Source: Limanda limanda (lineage: Eukaryota > Chordata > Actinopteri > Pleuronectiformes > Pleuronectidae). From it: a stretch of 64,000 nt of DNA. Location: contig NC_083637.1 of the NCBI RefSeq assembly GCF_963576545.1, forward strand, positions 15,851,507-15,915,506. The letters are read 5' to 3'. The position numbers and the translations under genes are program-made. The notes under the pieces are model-generated. The model worked only from the letters and a program-made list of their open reading frames with translations, did not search any database and was not told where the DNA came from. Shown here piece after piece: positions 38,691 to 52,897 of this stretch. Numbering within the stretch: the first letter of the stretch is position 1; the number at the start of each line of letters is the position of its first letter.

Positions 38691-39034
38691 GCAATGGGCA
38701 GCTCCACCGTTGACAGCTGAGCCGTGATTGGCTGCTCCAGGAGGAGGCTGCCATGACACAGTGGATGCTGCACAGAGACATTTCCACAGCATCAGCAGGC
38801 AGTGCACCTCCATCCTCCTCCTCATTCTCCCTCTCTCGTTCTCTCCTCGTTTGCCTCTCCTCCTCTCACCGCCACTCCTCTGCTCTCTCTTCTCTCTCCC
38901 TGTTCCCCTCCCTCCGACGGACACGCAGGCCTGCTCGAGCAACACTGCAGCAGAGGACGCACCAGGAGGATAGCAGCTCAGCAGCAGCAGCAGCAGCATC
39001 AGCAGCCTCAGCCTCAGCAGCAGCAGGCGGACCG
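38691..39034 (+). promoter_or_regulatory. Candidate 5' UTR exon of ppp2r2c with CAG-rich end
   Basis: A GC- and pyrimidine-rich patch ends in a CAG/CTCAG tract (38980-39027) followed directly by a donor-like ACCG|GTAGGT at 39034/39035. The acceptor that would pair with it is the strong CTGTGGTTTCCCAG at 39695. This suggests a non-coding first exon. The left boundary and start site are unknown. Confidence 0.45.
38980..39027 (+). repeat. CAG-rich trinucleotide tract
   Basis: Runs of CAG interrupted by CAT and CCT, directly upstream of the donor-like site at 39034. Confidence 0.88.
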
Positions 39035-39825
39035 GTAGGTGTGCTGAGGCCTGTCTCCCTCCCTCCTGCAGCACAGGCAACACATCGCGTTCTCCTCTGA
39101 TCACCGTCAAGGACTATCTGAGAAGTGTGTGTGTGTGAGCACAGAGATAAGGAAAGTAGGCAGAGAGGAATACCACACCCTGGGATCATTTAGAACCACT
39201 ACTTGAGATACATTGATGGAATGTTGATTGATGGACGTCCTACATTTTTGTAATTGCCTCTGTTTGCACACACAAGGTTTAATAGAGTGTTTGATCTGCT
39301 GGAGCTGTCTGTTCTGTCTGTTTCTCCTCCCCTCTTCGCTCTGGGATTCTCTTCAGCACTGACAAGGCATCGTGTGTCTACACGTGTGTCTGTGATAATG
39401 AGCGTGTTGAATGTCTAACAAAGGTCACACGGTTTGGCATGCTGAGAGCCTGTATCGTCAGCCTGCCTAATGACAACCATCTTCTTCTTTTCACCATCTT
39501 CATCACCAGATTTTCCATCCACTCCCCTCTGCCTCGCATCTTCTTCTTCACCAATTCCTGCTTTCATATCCTCCGCATCTTTTTCCCCCCTTTTCCTTTT
39601 TCCTAAAAAAACCCCATCATCCTCCCTCCTCTGCATTCTTCCATCTCCTCTTCACTCCTCTCTCTCTCCCTTCCGGCCGGGCTGTGGTTTCCCAGGATGC
39701 CTTGTTCCAGACCGCTTCGCTAGGCCCCAGCAGCATGGGCGGAGCCTGGGCGGGGAGAGAGAGCACGGTTTGGACCCTTCCCCTCAGGACGGGCGCGCTG
39801 GCGGGTCACCCTCCCTCGGCTTCAG

Positions 39826-41556
39826 ATGGGCGAGGACACTGAGAGCTCCAAAATCAACCACACCTTCCTGCGAGACTACGTCACTGAAGGTAGAGTAGAC
39901 GTCGAGTCGTCGCTGCCTCTTTGGTGTCAGACAACTTGATGGTTTGATGTTCATTCTAGCGTCATGGATGCATTGTTCATTTATTCATTTGTTCATTACA
40001 AAGGGTCTTGCTCAGTAAAATCTACTGAACAAGACTCTTTGTAATGACCCAGTATTCTTTTTCTTTCATTCCCACTCTCTTTTCTCTGCCTACTGAATAT
40101 CTGTTCTTTCCTGTCATCTCTTTGTCTTTTTCTCCCTTCCTCCCTATGTCTTTTATCATAACCAATATCTTGCTTAATCATCTTCCGTTTTCCTGTCTTG
40201 CTCTCAGCTGATGTCATCTCTACAGTGGAGTTTAACCAGACAGGGGACCTGCTGGCCACGGGGGATAAAGGTGGCCGAGTGGTCATCTTCCAGAGGGAGA
40301 CCGAGGTCAGTTTATGACGTAAAATCTATAATAACCATCTCTTTCTATGCGTCTGCATGGATTTTAAACCTTTTCCTTCCACTTTTGGCCCTGGACAGTC
40401 CAAAGGGGAGACCGAGGAGTTAGGGGAGACGGGGGACTCCGGGGAGTACAACGTCTACAGCACGTTCCAGAGCCATGAGCCGGACTTTGACTACCTGAAG
40501 AGTCTGGAGATTGAGGAGAAGATCAACAAGATCAGATGGCTGCCGCAGCAGAACGCAGCACATTTCCTCCTCTCCACCAATGGTGAGACATCGGTGATGT
40601 GAAGCATGTACAGAAAGTAAAGCTTTACACTTCACAGTAGAGATTTAGCATACCTAGAGGAATACACATGACTGAACATGGTGTGAATTAAAACTTTCAA
40701 CAAAACCCACTCCAGTTCCCTGCATTAGGGTTATATAGCCTCATGTTTTGCTGTAAAATTGTCAAGCCATTCAAGCAAAGTCATTGGACTCACATTTGTG
40801 GGAACAGTGCACCACCCTGCCACTGAGAAACTCACAGATTTATATCTATGCTTTGTCTTCTTCTCATGAATCTTAGGGATCATATATTGAAGCTTTGTTT
40901 ACAAAGTAGCTTTGAGTCTATCAATGGCTGGAAAGTGGACTGTATATATATATTAATATATTATGTTTTTTAGTGTTATTTACCGTCTGATGAGTATCTT
41001 AACCATTAAGAATGGGGATCGAACCATTGACCTTCATGTCAGGACAACCCTCTCTACCTCCTGATTTCCTATTTATAGTTTTACATCCCTTCATTTTTGA
41101 ATATAGGATATTTTCATTTAGGTTTTGGACTGTCAGTTATCAAACACAAGTACTTAATTAAATATTAATTATTGATGTTCCACTGAACAATTTATTGAAA
41201 TAAAATCCTAATCAGTTGAAAATAATTTCAGATGCACAAAGAGGTCACATGTTGTTTGCTTCCTTTAGGTACAATGTTCAGCTGCACTACAGAAAACTGA
41301 TCATGTGGATCAACGTCAACCTGTCAAAAAGCAGAAATTACAAAAAGAGTGTTTATGTGATGTTTGTAATAATTATTGTCATTGTTCCTTTAACTAAACC
41401 GACTTCATCTGATGTGTCACAGATAAGACCATTAAACTGTGGAAGGTGAGTGAGAGAGACAAGAGACCAGAGGGATACAACCTGAAAGATGAGGAGGGAC
41501 GGCTGAAGGACATCTCTACCATCACCTCTCTGCAGGTACCACACACACACAAACAC

Positions 41557-41635
<79 letters not shown>

Positions 41636-44600
41636 TTTTATTTCGGGCAGTCAAACCTGATACTTAATTGTATCAGGTTGACATTTGTTTGTTAGGCTCA
41701 GTGTCTGACTTTTGTTCTGACCCTCAATTGTTCCATGACTTCTCATTCTGTCCTCACCCTGTTTCCTAACACGGCCACGGCTCTCCCTCTCTTTATCTAA
41801 GGTGCCAGTGCTCAAACCCACAGATCTGATGGTGGAGGTCCGCCCCAGACGAGTGTTCTCCAATGGACACACTTACCACGTCAACTCCATCTCAGTCAAC
41901 AGTGACGGGGAGACATACCTGTCCGCTGACGACCTCCGCATCAACATGTGGCACCTGGGCATCACGGACCGCAGCTTCAGTATCCTTCACACCAGTGACT
42001 GGTTTTCTTTATGCCACACTCGTTTCAGTTTAATTCCATCGTTCTGATAAACAACAGTCCCTGGCTTCCATTAGCTCTCCTCTGATTTTTCTTTGTAACT
42101 TGAGCTGATCTCTCACTGGAAGAGGAGGATTCTCTTATTTCATGTGGTATGAGGTTCCTAGAACTGCACTAAATAAAAGAACAAAGTCCACTATAGGAAC
42201 TATTTTTAATTCACGTCATTTAAACAAAGTCTGCAGTCACACAATTATCTGTAGACATTCTTTAGGTAATTTTATTTCTGAAACAAAAAATGGAAAAAAA
42301 GGGAGAGGTGGATTGCTATTTTTTTTTTTACAGATTAAGTTTGTGTTAAGGTGTTTGGGATGAGTTCACATTCATTTGAATAATTTCTCATTAAAGGATA
42401 ATCAATAATTCATTAAATTAAAGTACACTGTTTAGACATGCAGAACACTGAATCCTGTGTGTGTTACTGTGCATATATCGTATGCACCAATTTGCAGTGT
42501 TGATACATGCATTGTATTTACATGCTCTGTGATGTTTGCTGAAGCAGACTCACATGTACTATTCATGCATGTGACCTACAGAATACCACACATTGAAATC
42601 CACAGTTTGTATCAAGCAGTTTTAAAGTTGAGTTCCTTCTTCTGCTACAACTATGAATCGTGCAACCATACAACACACCTTTATATATACAGCAGATACA
42701 CACTTCATGTCTGTTTTCTTATAAATTCATACCTGATCTATATTTACAGCAAACAGCACATGGCTATGTTTGGATTTATGTTTGGATCAGAGTTCTGCGT
42801 AACGGCTCAGAGGCTGTGTTCACTGCAGGCAGTTATGTGTCGGACGCAGTGCGTTTGGTGATTTCCCATTCAAATGGAAGCTGACCTAGAAAATCATAGA
42901 GGCATCGATGGGGGAAAAGAGTTTAAATAATTCACTGGGCGGTTCACTTTTCGACTGAGCCACACAGGAACGCCAAGAATAGAACAGAGAGGAGACCAGC
43001 GTGCATGAATAGTGTGGGGTTTGTTGGGGCGCAGATTGTGGGGCCATGATTCAGATGTGAGATGAGAGAATGGAGTAAGGACATGTTGAGTGAACATAAA
43101 TGATGTTGGTATACCTGCTGCCTCACTGTGTGCTTTTATATATGTAATTCCTTGTTGTTTTTCCTCTCAGGATGGACATAAGCACTAAAAATGCCCTTGC
43201 TCAGTTGGGAAACTAGGATTTTTCTAAACCAGGGGGCCATAAAGGGGCCACAACTTACACAGAGGGGACAAGTATATGTCCAATATCCATGCACAACTCC
43301 TGATTCAGTACAGTCATCCTTTGTTCACTGCTCTATAGATCTGAGAAAAGCCTCATATCATTCCATGTGTTTTGGAAATGGTTCAGTGTTCAAGCACATT
43401 GTGTCCTTTAGAGAAGCTAAGACGATACAAGTTATAACAAATTGTCACATGAATTGTTAGTATTGTTAGTAACTGACTAGGGTATTTAAAAAAAGGACAG
43501 TAATAAACTGACAGTACAGGGGCACATGAGGAGCAAGTCAGTTTTCAGCTGGGGACAGTGGCCCCGTGGCCCCACCTCTGTATCCGCCCTGCCCCATCTT
43601 GAACATAGTCTTTGAGCGTTGCTGCTAGAACTCTTGTGTCCAAACTCTCCTTGGTGTTTGCTTCTTGACCGACCGTCCTCTCAGACATTGTGGACATCAA
43701 ACCAGCCAACATGGAGGATCTGACGGAGGTGATAACATCCGCAGAGTTCCACCCTCACCACTGCCACTTGTTTGTGTACAGCAGCAGCAAGGGCTCGCTG
43801 CGCCTCTGTGACATGAGATCGTCTGCACTCTGTGACAAACACACCAAACGTGAGTGACGATAAGTAACTAGCTGTAGTCGTAGTCTTCTAGACGGTAAAA
43901 GGCTCCACTATAGAGTGTAAATGGCTCCCAACACAGATTCTGTGTTATAATCATTTTCGTGATGCGGCTAACTGCTCTGTCTTTGTCCAGAGTTTGAGGA
44001 ACCTGAGGATCCAGGGAGCCGGTCCTTCTTCTCAGAGATCATTTCTTCTGTGTCGGACGTCAAGTTCAGCCACAACGGACGCTATCTGCTGACCAGAGAC
44101 TACCTCACCGCCAAGGTGTGGGACCTGAACATGGACAAGGGCCCAGTGGAGACGTACCAGGTGAAATAACATATAATGTCTATGTTTATGTCCTACCTTT
44201 ATTTGTTATGAATGGAGAACAACTAAATATCCCTAATGTACCACACTGTTTCATACTGTACTGTGGCTGGACCGGTTGCCCGTTATATGTATTTTAATAT
44301 ATATAGTTTACTGGTGAAATTATTTTTTACTTATTAGATTTATCAAGCTTTTTCAAGTCTATTTTCAATCAATTTATCAATATAAACATGTTTCAGCTTC
44401 TCAAATATGAGGATATACTGAGTCTATCACTGAGTTTTTTTATCTAAAACTTTCAGATTTAAGTTGTTCATTGCTAAGAAAAGGAGGCAGTATGTTTTCT
44501 GGTAGTCCATCCGTCTGTCCGTACTGCCTGAAGATAATATTCAGAAATAAACTCTAGACAGTAGGAGACTCTCAGGAATGTCACGTGACTGCAAGACTAA

Positions 44601-45309
44601 AGAGATGTGTAATCTCCAGATACTAATGTTGACTAACTGCATCATCCCCAGGTCCACGAATACCTAAGGAGTAAGCTGTGTTCCCTCTATGAAAACGACT
44701 GCATCTTCGACAAGTTTGAGTGTGTGTGGAACAGCTCAGACAGGTAAGTGTCAGAAGGAGTGAGAGAGAAAAGGGGAAAAGATTGACAAAGTAAAGTATA
44801 TTTAAAGCAAAAAAGGGAGGGGGCGAGGTGTGGTGTGTTGATGTGTTTCTGTGTACAGTGATTATCTAAATGCTCTGCCTACGCTAGCACAAGACATTTA
44901 AATCAATTGTAAAGACAAGCTTAGCAGACATCAAATCAATCCTTCTGATTTATCGAGCTCTTTGTTGACTTCTCGTTATCTCTCCCGGCCTCGTCCTCAT
45001 CCCTCTCTTCTCCTCAGCGTGATCATGACAGGGGCGTACAACAGCTTCTTCCGGATGTTCGACCGGGAAACGGGCCGGGGCGTAACCCTGGAGGCGTGGC
45101 GGGAAAGCAGCAAGCCTCGGGCCGTGCTGCGGACGCGGCGTGTCTACACCGGTGGCAAGCGGCGCCGTGGCGACGTGGGCGTCGATAGTCTGGACTTCAC
45201 AAAGAAAATCCTGCACATGGCTTGGCACCCGTCTGAGAACATCATCGCCATAGCAGCCACCAACAACCTGTATATCTTCCAGGATCGCGTCAACCCGGAC
45301 ACACAGTGA
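39826..45309 (+). CDS. ppp2r2c: PP2A regulatory B subunit gamma (B55 gamma), complete, 9 coding exons
   Basis: B55 subunits are seven-bladed WD40 propellers that bind the PP2A scaffold-catalytic core and choose substrates. The gamma form is mainly neuronal. Coding exons: 39826-39889, 40208-40305, 40399-40582, 41423-41535, 41802-41979, 43685-43849, 43991-44160, 44652-44743 and 45018-45309. Phases agree throughout, giving 451 aa (human 447). The start [21 protein letters not shown] is the gamma-type N-terminus. [15 protein letters not shown] also fits gamma better than beta. Family signatures include [52 protein letters not shown] and [20 protein letters not shown] near the end. The start exon follows a strong acceptor at 39695; between it and the ATG a short upstream frame (39697-39723, eight codons and a stop) could dampen translation. 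It converges with wfs1. Confidence 0.96.
41549..41632. repeat. (CA)n microsatellite in ppp2r2c intron 4
   Basis: It starts 14 bp after the exon 4 donor (41535), with an AAACACCG break near the left end. Confidence 0.95.
41980..43684. other. ppp2r2c intron 5, no gene seen
   Basis: A 1.7 kb AT-rich intron between WD40-coding exons. Its longest open frame, 134 codons at 42457, has no recognisable feature. Confidence 0.6.
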
Positions 45310-48300
45310 CGGGGGATGGGAGCGTGGACAGAATCATTAACAGTGACCCAAAGATATTTGGAGAGCCTTTCTGAAAAGTCTGTCCAAAAAGTCTAAGCCA
45401 AGCGGTTTTACAACAAACTGAGATGCAACATCTCTTTGTGCTGATAAAAGATTCATTATAAAATGACACAAGTCACGATTTAAGGGATCCACAAGGAAAG
45501 TGTGTCATTCGTTTTTTTCCAACGCTGAGATGGACTGATCTCTCCAGGACGTGTTTTTGATCCCACTTCACTCCCACTTTTTGAAGAAGTTTCTGTAGCT
45601 GCTCCACTGTAGGGGCAGGAGAAGAGGTGCAGGGTCACCTCTCCATTCTGCTGTTGACCACACAGTGCTGCTCACCTCACTGATGTGACCTGGTACTGTT
45701 TGACACACAACTGAAGATATGTGCTGGGTAGCAGCAAACACCAAACCATGCCACAGAACCTGAAGGCCTGGCAACGATGTGACTTTGCCAAGATTAGCAG
45801 TGTGGCGCAATTGTACAGCTCTTCACAACAACATCCTGAACCATTTTTCTTTTTCTATCGAACAGCAGCAGCCGAACCTCTCCTTCAGAGCAGTGCTCTC
45901 GGAGATAGCACTCGTATCCGACCCCTTAATATTTGCCCCATTCACTTTGCAATAATAGCACTAACAAATACACAGTGCAGCAGTATCCCTGCTTTAAAAC
46001 GTGAGCTCTTCTTCTACAGTCAACACAAATGTACACACTCTTTTTACTGTTAGGTGTAAGTATTCTGTTCCTTTTTTTTTAAAAGGCAGCACCAACTTTG
46101 GCCCCAGTGAGCTAAAAAGGTAAAAGGATGCACTTTGTCCAGTAACCTGCAAACAATCCTGAGATCAGTTTATAGAAAGGTCCCAGAATCTCTCTGCTCA
46201 GAGCCTAAGACACAATGTTGGAGCTTATAGTTTGTAGCAGTACAGAAATACGCAGGTTATAGAGAGGAAGGGAATTGTGCACAAATCAACACAAACTGTT
46301 TTATTGTGTATATTAAGCCTTGGATGTGTTTTGATTGCTCTACCATGGTCTCTAAATGATTTTAAATGAGCGAGACATAGGCTCAAATGGAGGCTGATTG
46401 GTTGTCAAACTGAAATAGATTCAAGTTAAATTATGATAATTCAAAATGAGCATATTCCTCATTTTATAATGCATAAGCACATTTCGGCGAGGGCTCTCAC
46501 AATCATGTCAAAGTTGGAATCTAAGCACACGAATGAGGCCGCTGATTCAGCCAATCAGAGTTATGTTGAGTTTGTGTCCTGTGTGTTGGACGGTCAGAGG
46601 TTATCATCAGTACAATGACTCTTTATGTACATCGCTGAAATGTCTTCACCATTAAAACAAAATAGGCTGTCATGTGAATTCATCATTAGCACAGGTTCAT
46701 GTTGTCATCATACCATATAGCGCCCACAGAAAGCCTGGAGATGTACAGTGGTGAGGTGACGTGTGTGTTGAATTAGGTGCGCTAGTCAAGTTCTGATTGT
46801 TTACAGTGAAGTGCATTGTTTTCAAGTGACCTTGGCCCTGATGGGATTATTGTTAGTGGTCTGGAGCAGGTGAAAGAGTAAAAGAACCAGTGAGGAAGTA
46901 GACAGTCTTGTTGCCCTGACGATGACTGTCTGATGGATAAACAACAGTTTACTGTGTTAACTTTGAACCCAAGAAAAGAAGAAAAGATTCTAATCATGTC
47001 TGCCTCACATGTCAGTTTTTTACTCCAGAGTTTTACCCCTTTTGATTTCTAAACCACTGTTCACAAATGTTAAAACTGTATTTCAACTATTTTTCAATCT
47101 GGTCCCTAATCTTCTGGAATCAGCTCAGTAAATCACCTCGGCCAGCAGCTGCTACATGGAGGCATTGGTAATACAATGTAATCTGATCGAGCAACTGCAG
47201 CAGTTCACAAAATGTCCACTAGAAGTGCTAATTTTCACCAAATTAGAGGCTCAACCAGTCATTCTGGGTCTTTGCTATGAGTCTGGCAACATTAAAGTGT
47301 CACTCAATGAGAGAATAAAGGACCTTTAGTAGACATTTCATGGACTGTCACAGTTGCCCCATTAGATTATACTATCACCGCTGCTGCCATGTTGCAGCTG
47401 CCAGAGGAGATGATCTACTGGTGTGCTTCCAAAGGGTTTTGTGTGTAGCACTCATTTACACACTCACATTTATAACCATAGAACCCAGGGAATTCCTTTT
47501 TAAGCTGCAGCCTGTGGGTTTGGGGTGCTTTCTTGTCGGCATCAATCACGTTTAGGTTTTCACTGTTCATAAGTGTTATTGAATGCAGACAAAGTGTTTC
47601 ACCGATTGGTTTAACAAAATGTTCAACACTATAATTTCATGATGACAACCCACACAAAGATTAACATAATATAACCTTGTATAAGTTCCAGGAATTCAAT
47701 CCTCCAGTGGTGAGAGTTAGTTTAGAGCAAGTCAGTTATAATCGCATCATATCCACCACCTCAGACAACCAATGAGAGGATTTGTGTGTTCAGGAGCACA
47801 GCAGCAGCAGCATGTTGCCATTACTCAATGCTACTAGCCTGTATATCTATCATAGTTAAAAAAAAAAGACAAATCTTACAATACAAAAGCAAATGAGATG
47901 AATGGAAAGAATGTGTATTAATAAAATAACTGAAAATCAGACACAAAACGTGTGAGGTCTTTTCCTGTCTGTGTCTGTAGTGAATGGGACGCAATTTGCT
48001 CTCATCGCTAAAATGCTGTCGGAAAAGGAATCTAAGTAAAACCGCAGACGAGGGATTTCGTTTCAAAGTCAAGCACTTTAATTAATTGTCGTTGCACACC
48101 CCCACACAATCCATCACTAGATAAAAAGACACTTGAATCACAGTATACAGGCTCAACCTCGGTGATTGTTCACAGTTGCATTTGCAACTTAAGAGTGTTC
48201 ACATATATCGGTTTCCGAGGACTGAAAGTGTAGCATGTTGATAAAAACAGCCCCATTCACACAATGCATTTTTCATAATCTGATTTTAGTAATGTCTCCT

Positions 48301-49101
48301 TACATGGTTTATTTTGCTTAAGAAAGAGAATTGAATAGCCACTGGAAAGAGACAAAAAGTTAGAAGGGTTTAATATAATGTGTTTTCTCATAAACTTTAC
48401 TAGCCTGTCATGACATCAGGGCAATCTAAAGACCCCAGGTCTATGAAACAAAAGGCTCCATTTCCTGAGATGAACAAATCAATTAAAATGTCAATTATTT
48501 TGTTGAATTGTATCTTATATCTGCTATAAGAAATCACATTCAGAAGTCCTCTCCTCCTATTTAGTAAAAATAAACTGATGCAAAGTTTGGGTGACAGTAT
48601 CAGCTGTAAACCCGTGATTGACCATATCATCTTTTATGAGTGTGTAACAAACATGAAACTGAGACTAAAGCTACAGCAGTTTCTTGTTCAACCATAAACA
48701 GTCGTCTGTGCAAACATTAAAAACTGGATCAATGTTTTGACTAATGATATTTTAAGTGCACTGCGGTTTAGGCCACAGGAAAATCGGATCAATAATTAAA
48801 TAAATAAAATTAAGAGCTGAACGTTTTAAGACCACAAAGTTTGTAAAACAAAGCTACACATGGTTTGCACACAACCAATGTTACACAAGACCTATAAATA
48901 CATCTGTAAACTTAAAACTGTGCTAATGTATGCACATAAATGTAAATACATACTGTACATGCAAACATATTCACAATCACAATACATGTAAGAAAACACT
49001 AAATACAAACACAGTAGGAACATTTCCCTAAAAAAATGGCATCAGGCCATTCAGAGTTAATAAAGTATTTCTAAACTCACACTTGCACTCACAGGAAGTA
49101 C
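45310..49101. other. Convergent intergenic region holding the 3' UTRs of ppp2r2c and wfs1
   Basis: No exon was recognised. A candidate AATAAA for ppp2r2c lies at 47314-47319 (about 2 kb of 3' UTR), with an ATTAAA at 46649-46654. On the minus strand a possible wfs1 signal lies near 48308-48313. The right part is AT-rich. Confidence 0.45.
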
Positions 49102-49235
49102 TAGGGCTGGGCAATAAAAAAATATCAATAGTTATAGCAATAATATATATATTTTCTTAGATTAATTATTATTGATATATACTGATATCAATATTGACTG
49201 ATATCGATAACATTTGGCCATATCGCCCAGCCCTA
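49102..49235. mobile_element. 134-bp MITE between wfs1 stop and intergenic DNA
   Basis: The ends are TAGGGCTGGGCAATA and TATCGCCCAGCCCTA, a near-perfect terminal inverted repeat. The flanks GGAAGTAC (49094-49101) and GAAAGTAC (49236-49243) look like an 8-bp target duplication with one change. The body is AT-rich with GATATCAATA-type palindromes. It is hAT-like, has no coding capacity, and lies in or just after the wfs1 3' UTR. Confidence 0.85.
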
Positions 49236-49397
49236 GAAAGTACTATCAGAAATATTAAAATAATATTCCACCTTCTTGAAATGTCAGTAGATCATGGTTA
49301 GATCAGTTTGTAAACAATCCTACAGTAAATTGCATCAGTGATGCGATTGTCAGAAAGCCACTCTGTGAAGAGTTACTGATTTCTAATGTCTCTCTCC

Positions 49398-52300
49398 TCA
49401 GGCAGTGATTTTCGCGGACAGGAACGGAGAGAAGAAAAAATCAAAGGCAAACTTCAGCGCTCTCATGGTCGTGCGTCTCCAGTCTCTCTCTATCTTCACC
49501 TGCCTGCCTCCAGTCGACAGGGAGGAAACACAGTCCAGACAGTGGATGGCCTTCAGCTCGAATGCCGGGGCTCTGCCTCCGAGTCGGCCCTCCAGCTTGG
49601 TGCTGAACTCCACCATGTTACCGGGGTTGAGTTTGAACAAAACCTGTCGGAACTCATTGCTGGCAACCAGGATTATATCCCTGGCCGGGTCGCCTACGTC
49701 CATGCTCCCGTCCCGGATCTGTCCCACAGTCACCTCAAATTGGTAGCTGTCGAAGCGCTTCACGTGACAGGTGTTTTTGGCCAGAGCCTTGATCTGACAC
49801 AGCTCTTCTTCTTCTTGCATTTGCAGCAGGGTGGGTAGGGAGAGAGGGGCCGGTCCAGAAGCGGCAGCGGATGTTAGGTTTGGGGCCGTATCGTTCTTTG
49901 AATCACATTTGGGATACGTCTCTCCGTACAGGCAGAGCAGCCAGTCCCCCATGAACACAGGCAACATGTTAATGACAGACTGTGGCCCATTCTCTGTGTC
50001 TGCCACGCGGACGTGCTTGAATCGTCCAGCCCAAGTGATCCTGTGTCCATATAGGTGGCTACAGAAGATCTGCGTCTGGGCCATGCCTTTGGTTTCCCAG
50101 GCAGGGGGTCCGCACACAAGGCTGTACTGGTTCCAAGTCAGCTTGGAGTTATACACCTTCTGTCCCTCTGCGTGGTACACGTAGAAGGAGAAGAACAGGA
50201 TCACCATGGAGATACAGAGTAAGATGAGTTTGACTGGGCCGCGGTGGGTCACCGAACGGAACACGTCCAAAATGGACAAGCTGAATCGTGTCCAGAGTCG
50301 CAGGGTGACGGGGATCGCACACACGACCAGGGTCACGATCATCTTCGTCAGTTCCAGCTCCAGGAACCACTTGAAGAGCTGGATGAGAATCATGATGGCG
50401 AGGCCGAACGCCAGAATAGGCAGCGCAAACAGGAAGAGGAAGTAGGCCACGCAGGTGCGGATCAGACCCACAGCGGAGGAGCTCTGGAGGAGAACCACGG
50501 AGAACTCACACCACATGAAGCACACGAGGTAAGGAACCAAGAAGCAGTACGTCCCACGGAAACCACGCATCTTTGCCATGCTGCAGGCAGAAACAGACAA
50601 GAAGAAGAGGAAATTGATTTGATGTCACTTATATGCTGGGGTGGATTTGATTCCACTCACCTGAAGAACAGGTAGAACAGGTAAATGTAGAGCAGGCAGG
50701 GGAGACTGAGCTTCAGCACCACCGATTCCCCTAGTGGTAGAGTGGCGAAGGTGTGTCCCAGACACCGCAGCAACATCATGTTCTCTGGCAGGAACTGGGT
50801 CAGGCAACACAGACTTGATGCTACCTGGATTGAAAACAATGTGTTGTTGACTTTTCTATACCAAATTTTGAGGCAGTCAGATAAAAAGTAAATTTAAAAC
50901 ATCACACTTTTGCCAAATAAAGTACAGATCAGACACATCTTGATGATATTGGAAAGCATTTTAGAAAGCTACTGGCTTTTGGAGAGATTTCTAACCCGAT
51001 TAATTATCTGTCCCAAGGAGGTTATGTTTTCAACCCTTTCCAAATATATAGGTGTGTTTGTTGTCGTTAGAAAGATTTCAACCCCTTATTGCCTGAACTA
51101 ATTTCCAATTATATAAAAAAATATTATTTGTGTTTTTGGCTGTCATACAGATGCTAAATTAAGTTGAGATTGTTAAATTCAATATAGCATATACAATAGA
51201 TATAAGATTTTGGTATGAGGCAAATTAGCGACATTAGGCATAATGGGGCATAGTCGTAATTTAACAAATTTTCCAGTCTCTGGTATGTAGATTATTATAT
51301 TGATTCTGCTTTTGCTTGAAATTGAATAACAACATATGTTTCTGTACAATCATTGCTGTTCCATCATCACAGTATTTCAAATACAGCTTCATATCTCAAA
51401 ATAACTTTGCTGCACAGTACCAAGGGGCTAGTATGTATTTTCCAATCCGACCACTAGATGGCGGCAGAGTACTTCCAATACCTTCATGGTATGTGTAGTA
51501 TTTGCATCAGGCATTAGTGGGATAAAAAGACCATAATGGGGTTTGAGGCGAATTTGCGACATTCGTCTACAAGGGGATATTGTGGTGCAGATCCGAATTC
51601 AAACTTCATGCTATATGTAAAACTATAGTTGTGATGGAACATGTTAAATATACAGCACATGCATAACTGTAAATGGTGATTGTTGTGTGGCCCCCTGACC
51701 TCTATGACCATCGCTCGGCGTGCGTACATGGCCGCAGTGGGGCTGAGGCTCTTGAAGCTGACTGCGGTGAAGAAGATGGCCACGGTGGAGAGCTCAGAAC
51801 AGGGGATCCAGCCTTTGTCGGCTACAGGGAAAGAAAAAATGACAAAGAAGACGGATATGATAAAGTAGAGATACGGCTCCAGGTTGTTCCAGCCGAAGTT
51901 GGTCTCTGCCTGCTCCACATCCAGCCCCGGTTCAAAACGCGTCAGTAAAGATGTCAGCGCTCTGAAGTTCTCCCAAGTCTGGAAAACAAGAGGAATAACT
52001 AAAGAACTGGAAATCACAGTATAACATAAACATGTGTCAATGATTCCTAAGATCGGCTTTAGTGCAATATTCCAATTCTGCAAATATTTTTGAAACTTAA
52101 CGTTTTATCGTTTTTTATTTTCTTTTTTTGTTGTATACTCGTATATTTTCAGGCTCATATCAGGTGATTTTTAAAACCGCCAGGGTCCATAAAGACCATA
52201 TGAGTTTACTTCTATTAAAGATTCGAACATAAACTTCCAACATGCTCATCTGCTTACGTAATGTCAAAAGTTCCCCTTTTGAGAAAACCGAATTTTGGCA

Positions 52301-52857
52301 ATTGCACTGACCTTGCTGCTCTGGAAAACACGCAGCGTGCAGATGATCATAGAGATGAAGGAGAGGTAGAAGACGAGCAGAGGGATGACGAAAGCAAACA
52401 GGTCGACTGTCAGGTTGCTGATGATGAAGAAGAAAATGAGGGCGTTGACGTGGTGCGTGGGGATGACGGTGCTCAGCCACTGGACGCCAGCCCGCGACGC
52501 CCAGTCCACCAGGGCCTCCTTCATATCCATGATGGTGTTCAGCGGGTACTGCAATATCTGAGGTGAGGAGAGACAAGTAAGAAGAGAGGCCTGAAACATG
52601 ACCATGCAAACACCAGGAGAGTGAAGTAAGAGAATCAGGAGCTGAATCGCTTTACAGCAATTGATACTGAAGGATAATTTAAGGGATGTGTTGAAACTGA
52701 AGGAATGTGAAGGATAGATACCATCAACCGTGACTTCATGTCCATGGCTCTTTTTATGGCGTCAGTCGGCTTAGTGTCCAACATCATCCCACTTCCACCA
52801 AAACTCCAAGAACCGTGTGACTTCCTGCGTGGAACCAACTCAGTCTTGTGCTGAACA

Positions 52858-52897
<40 letters not shown>

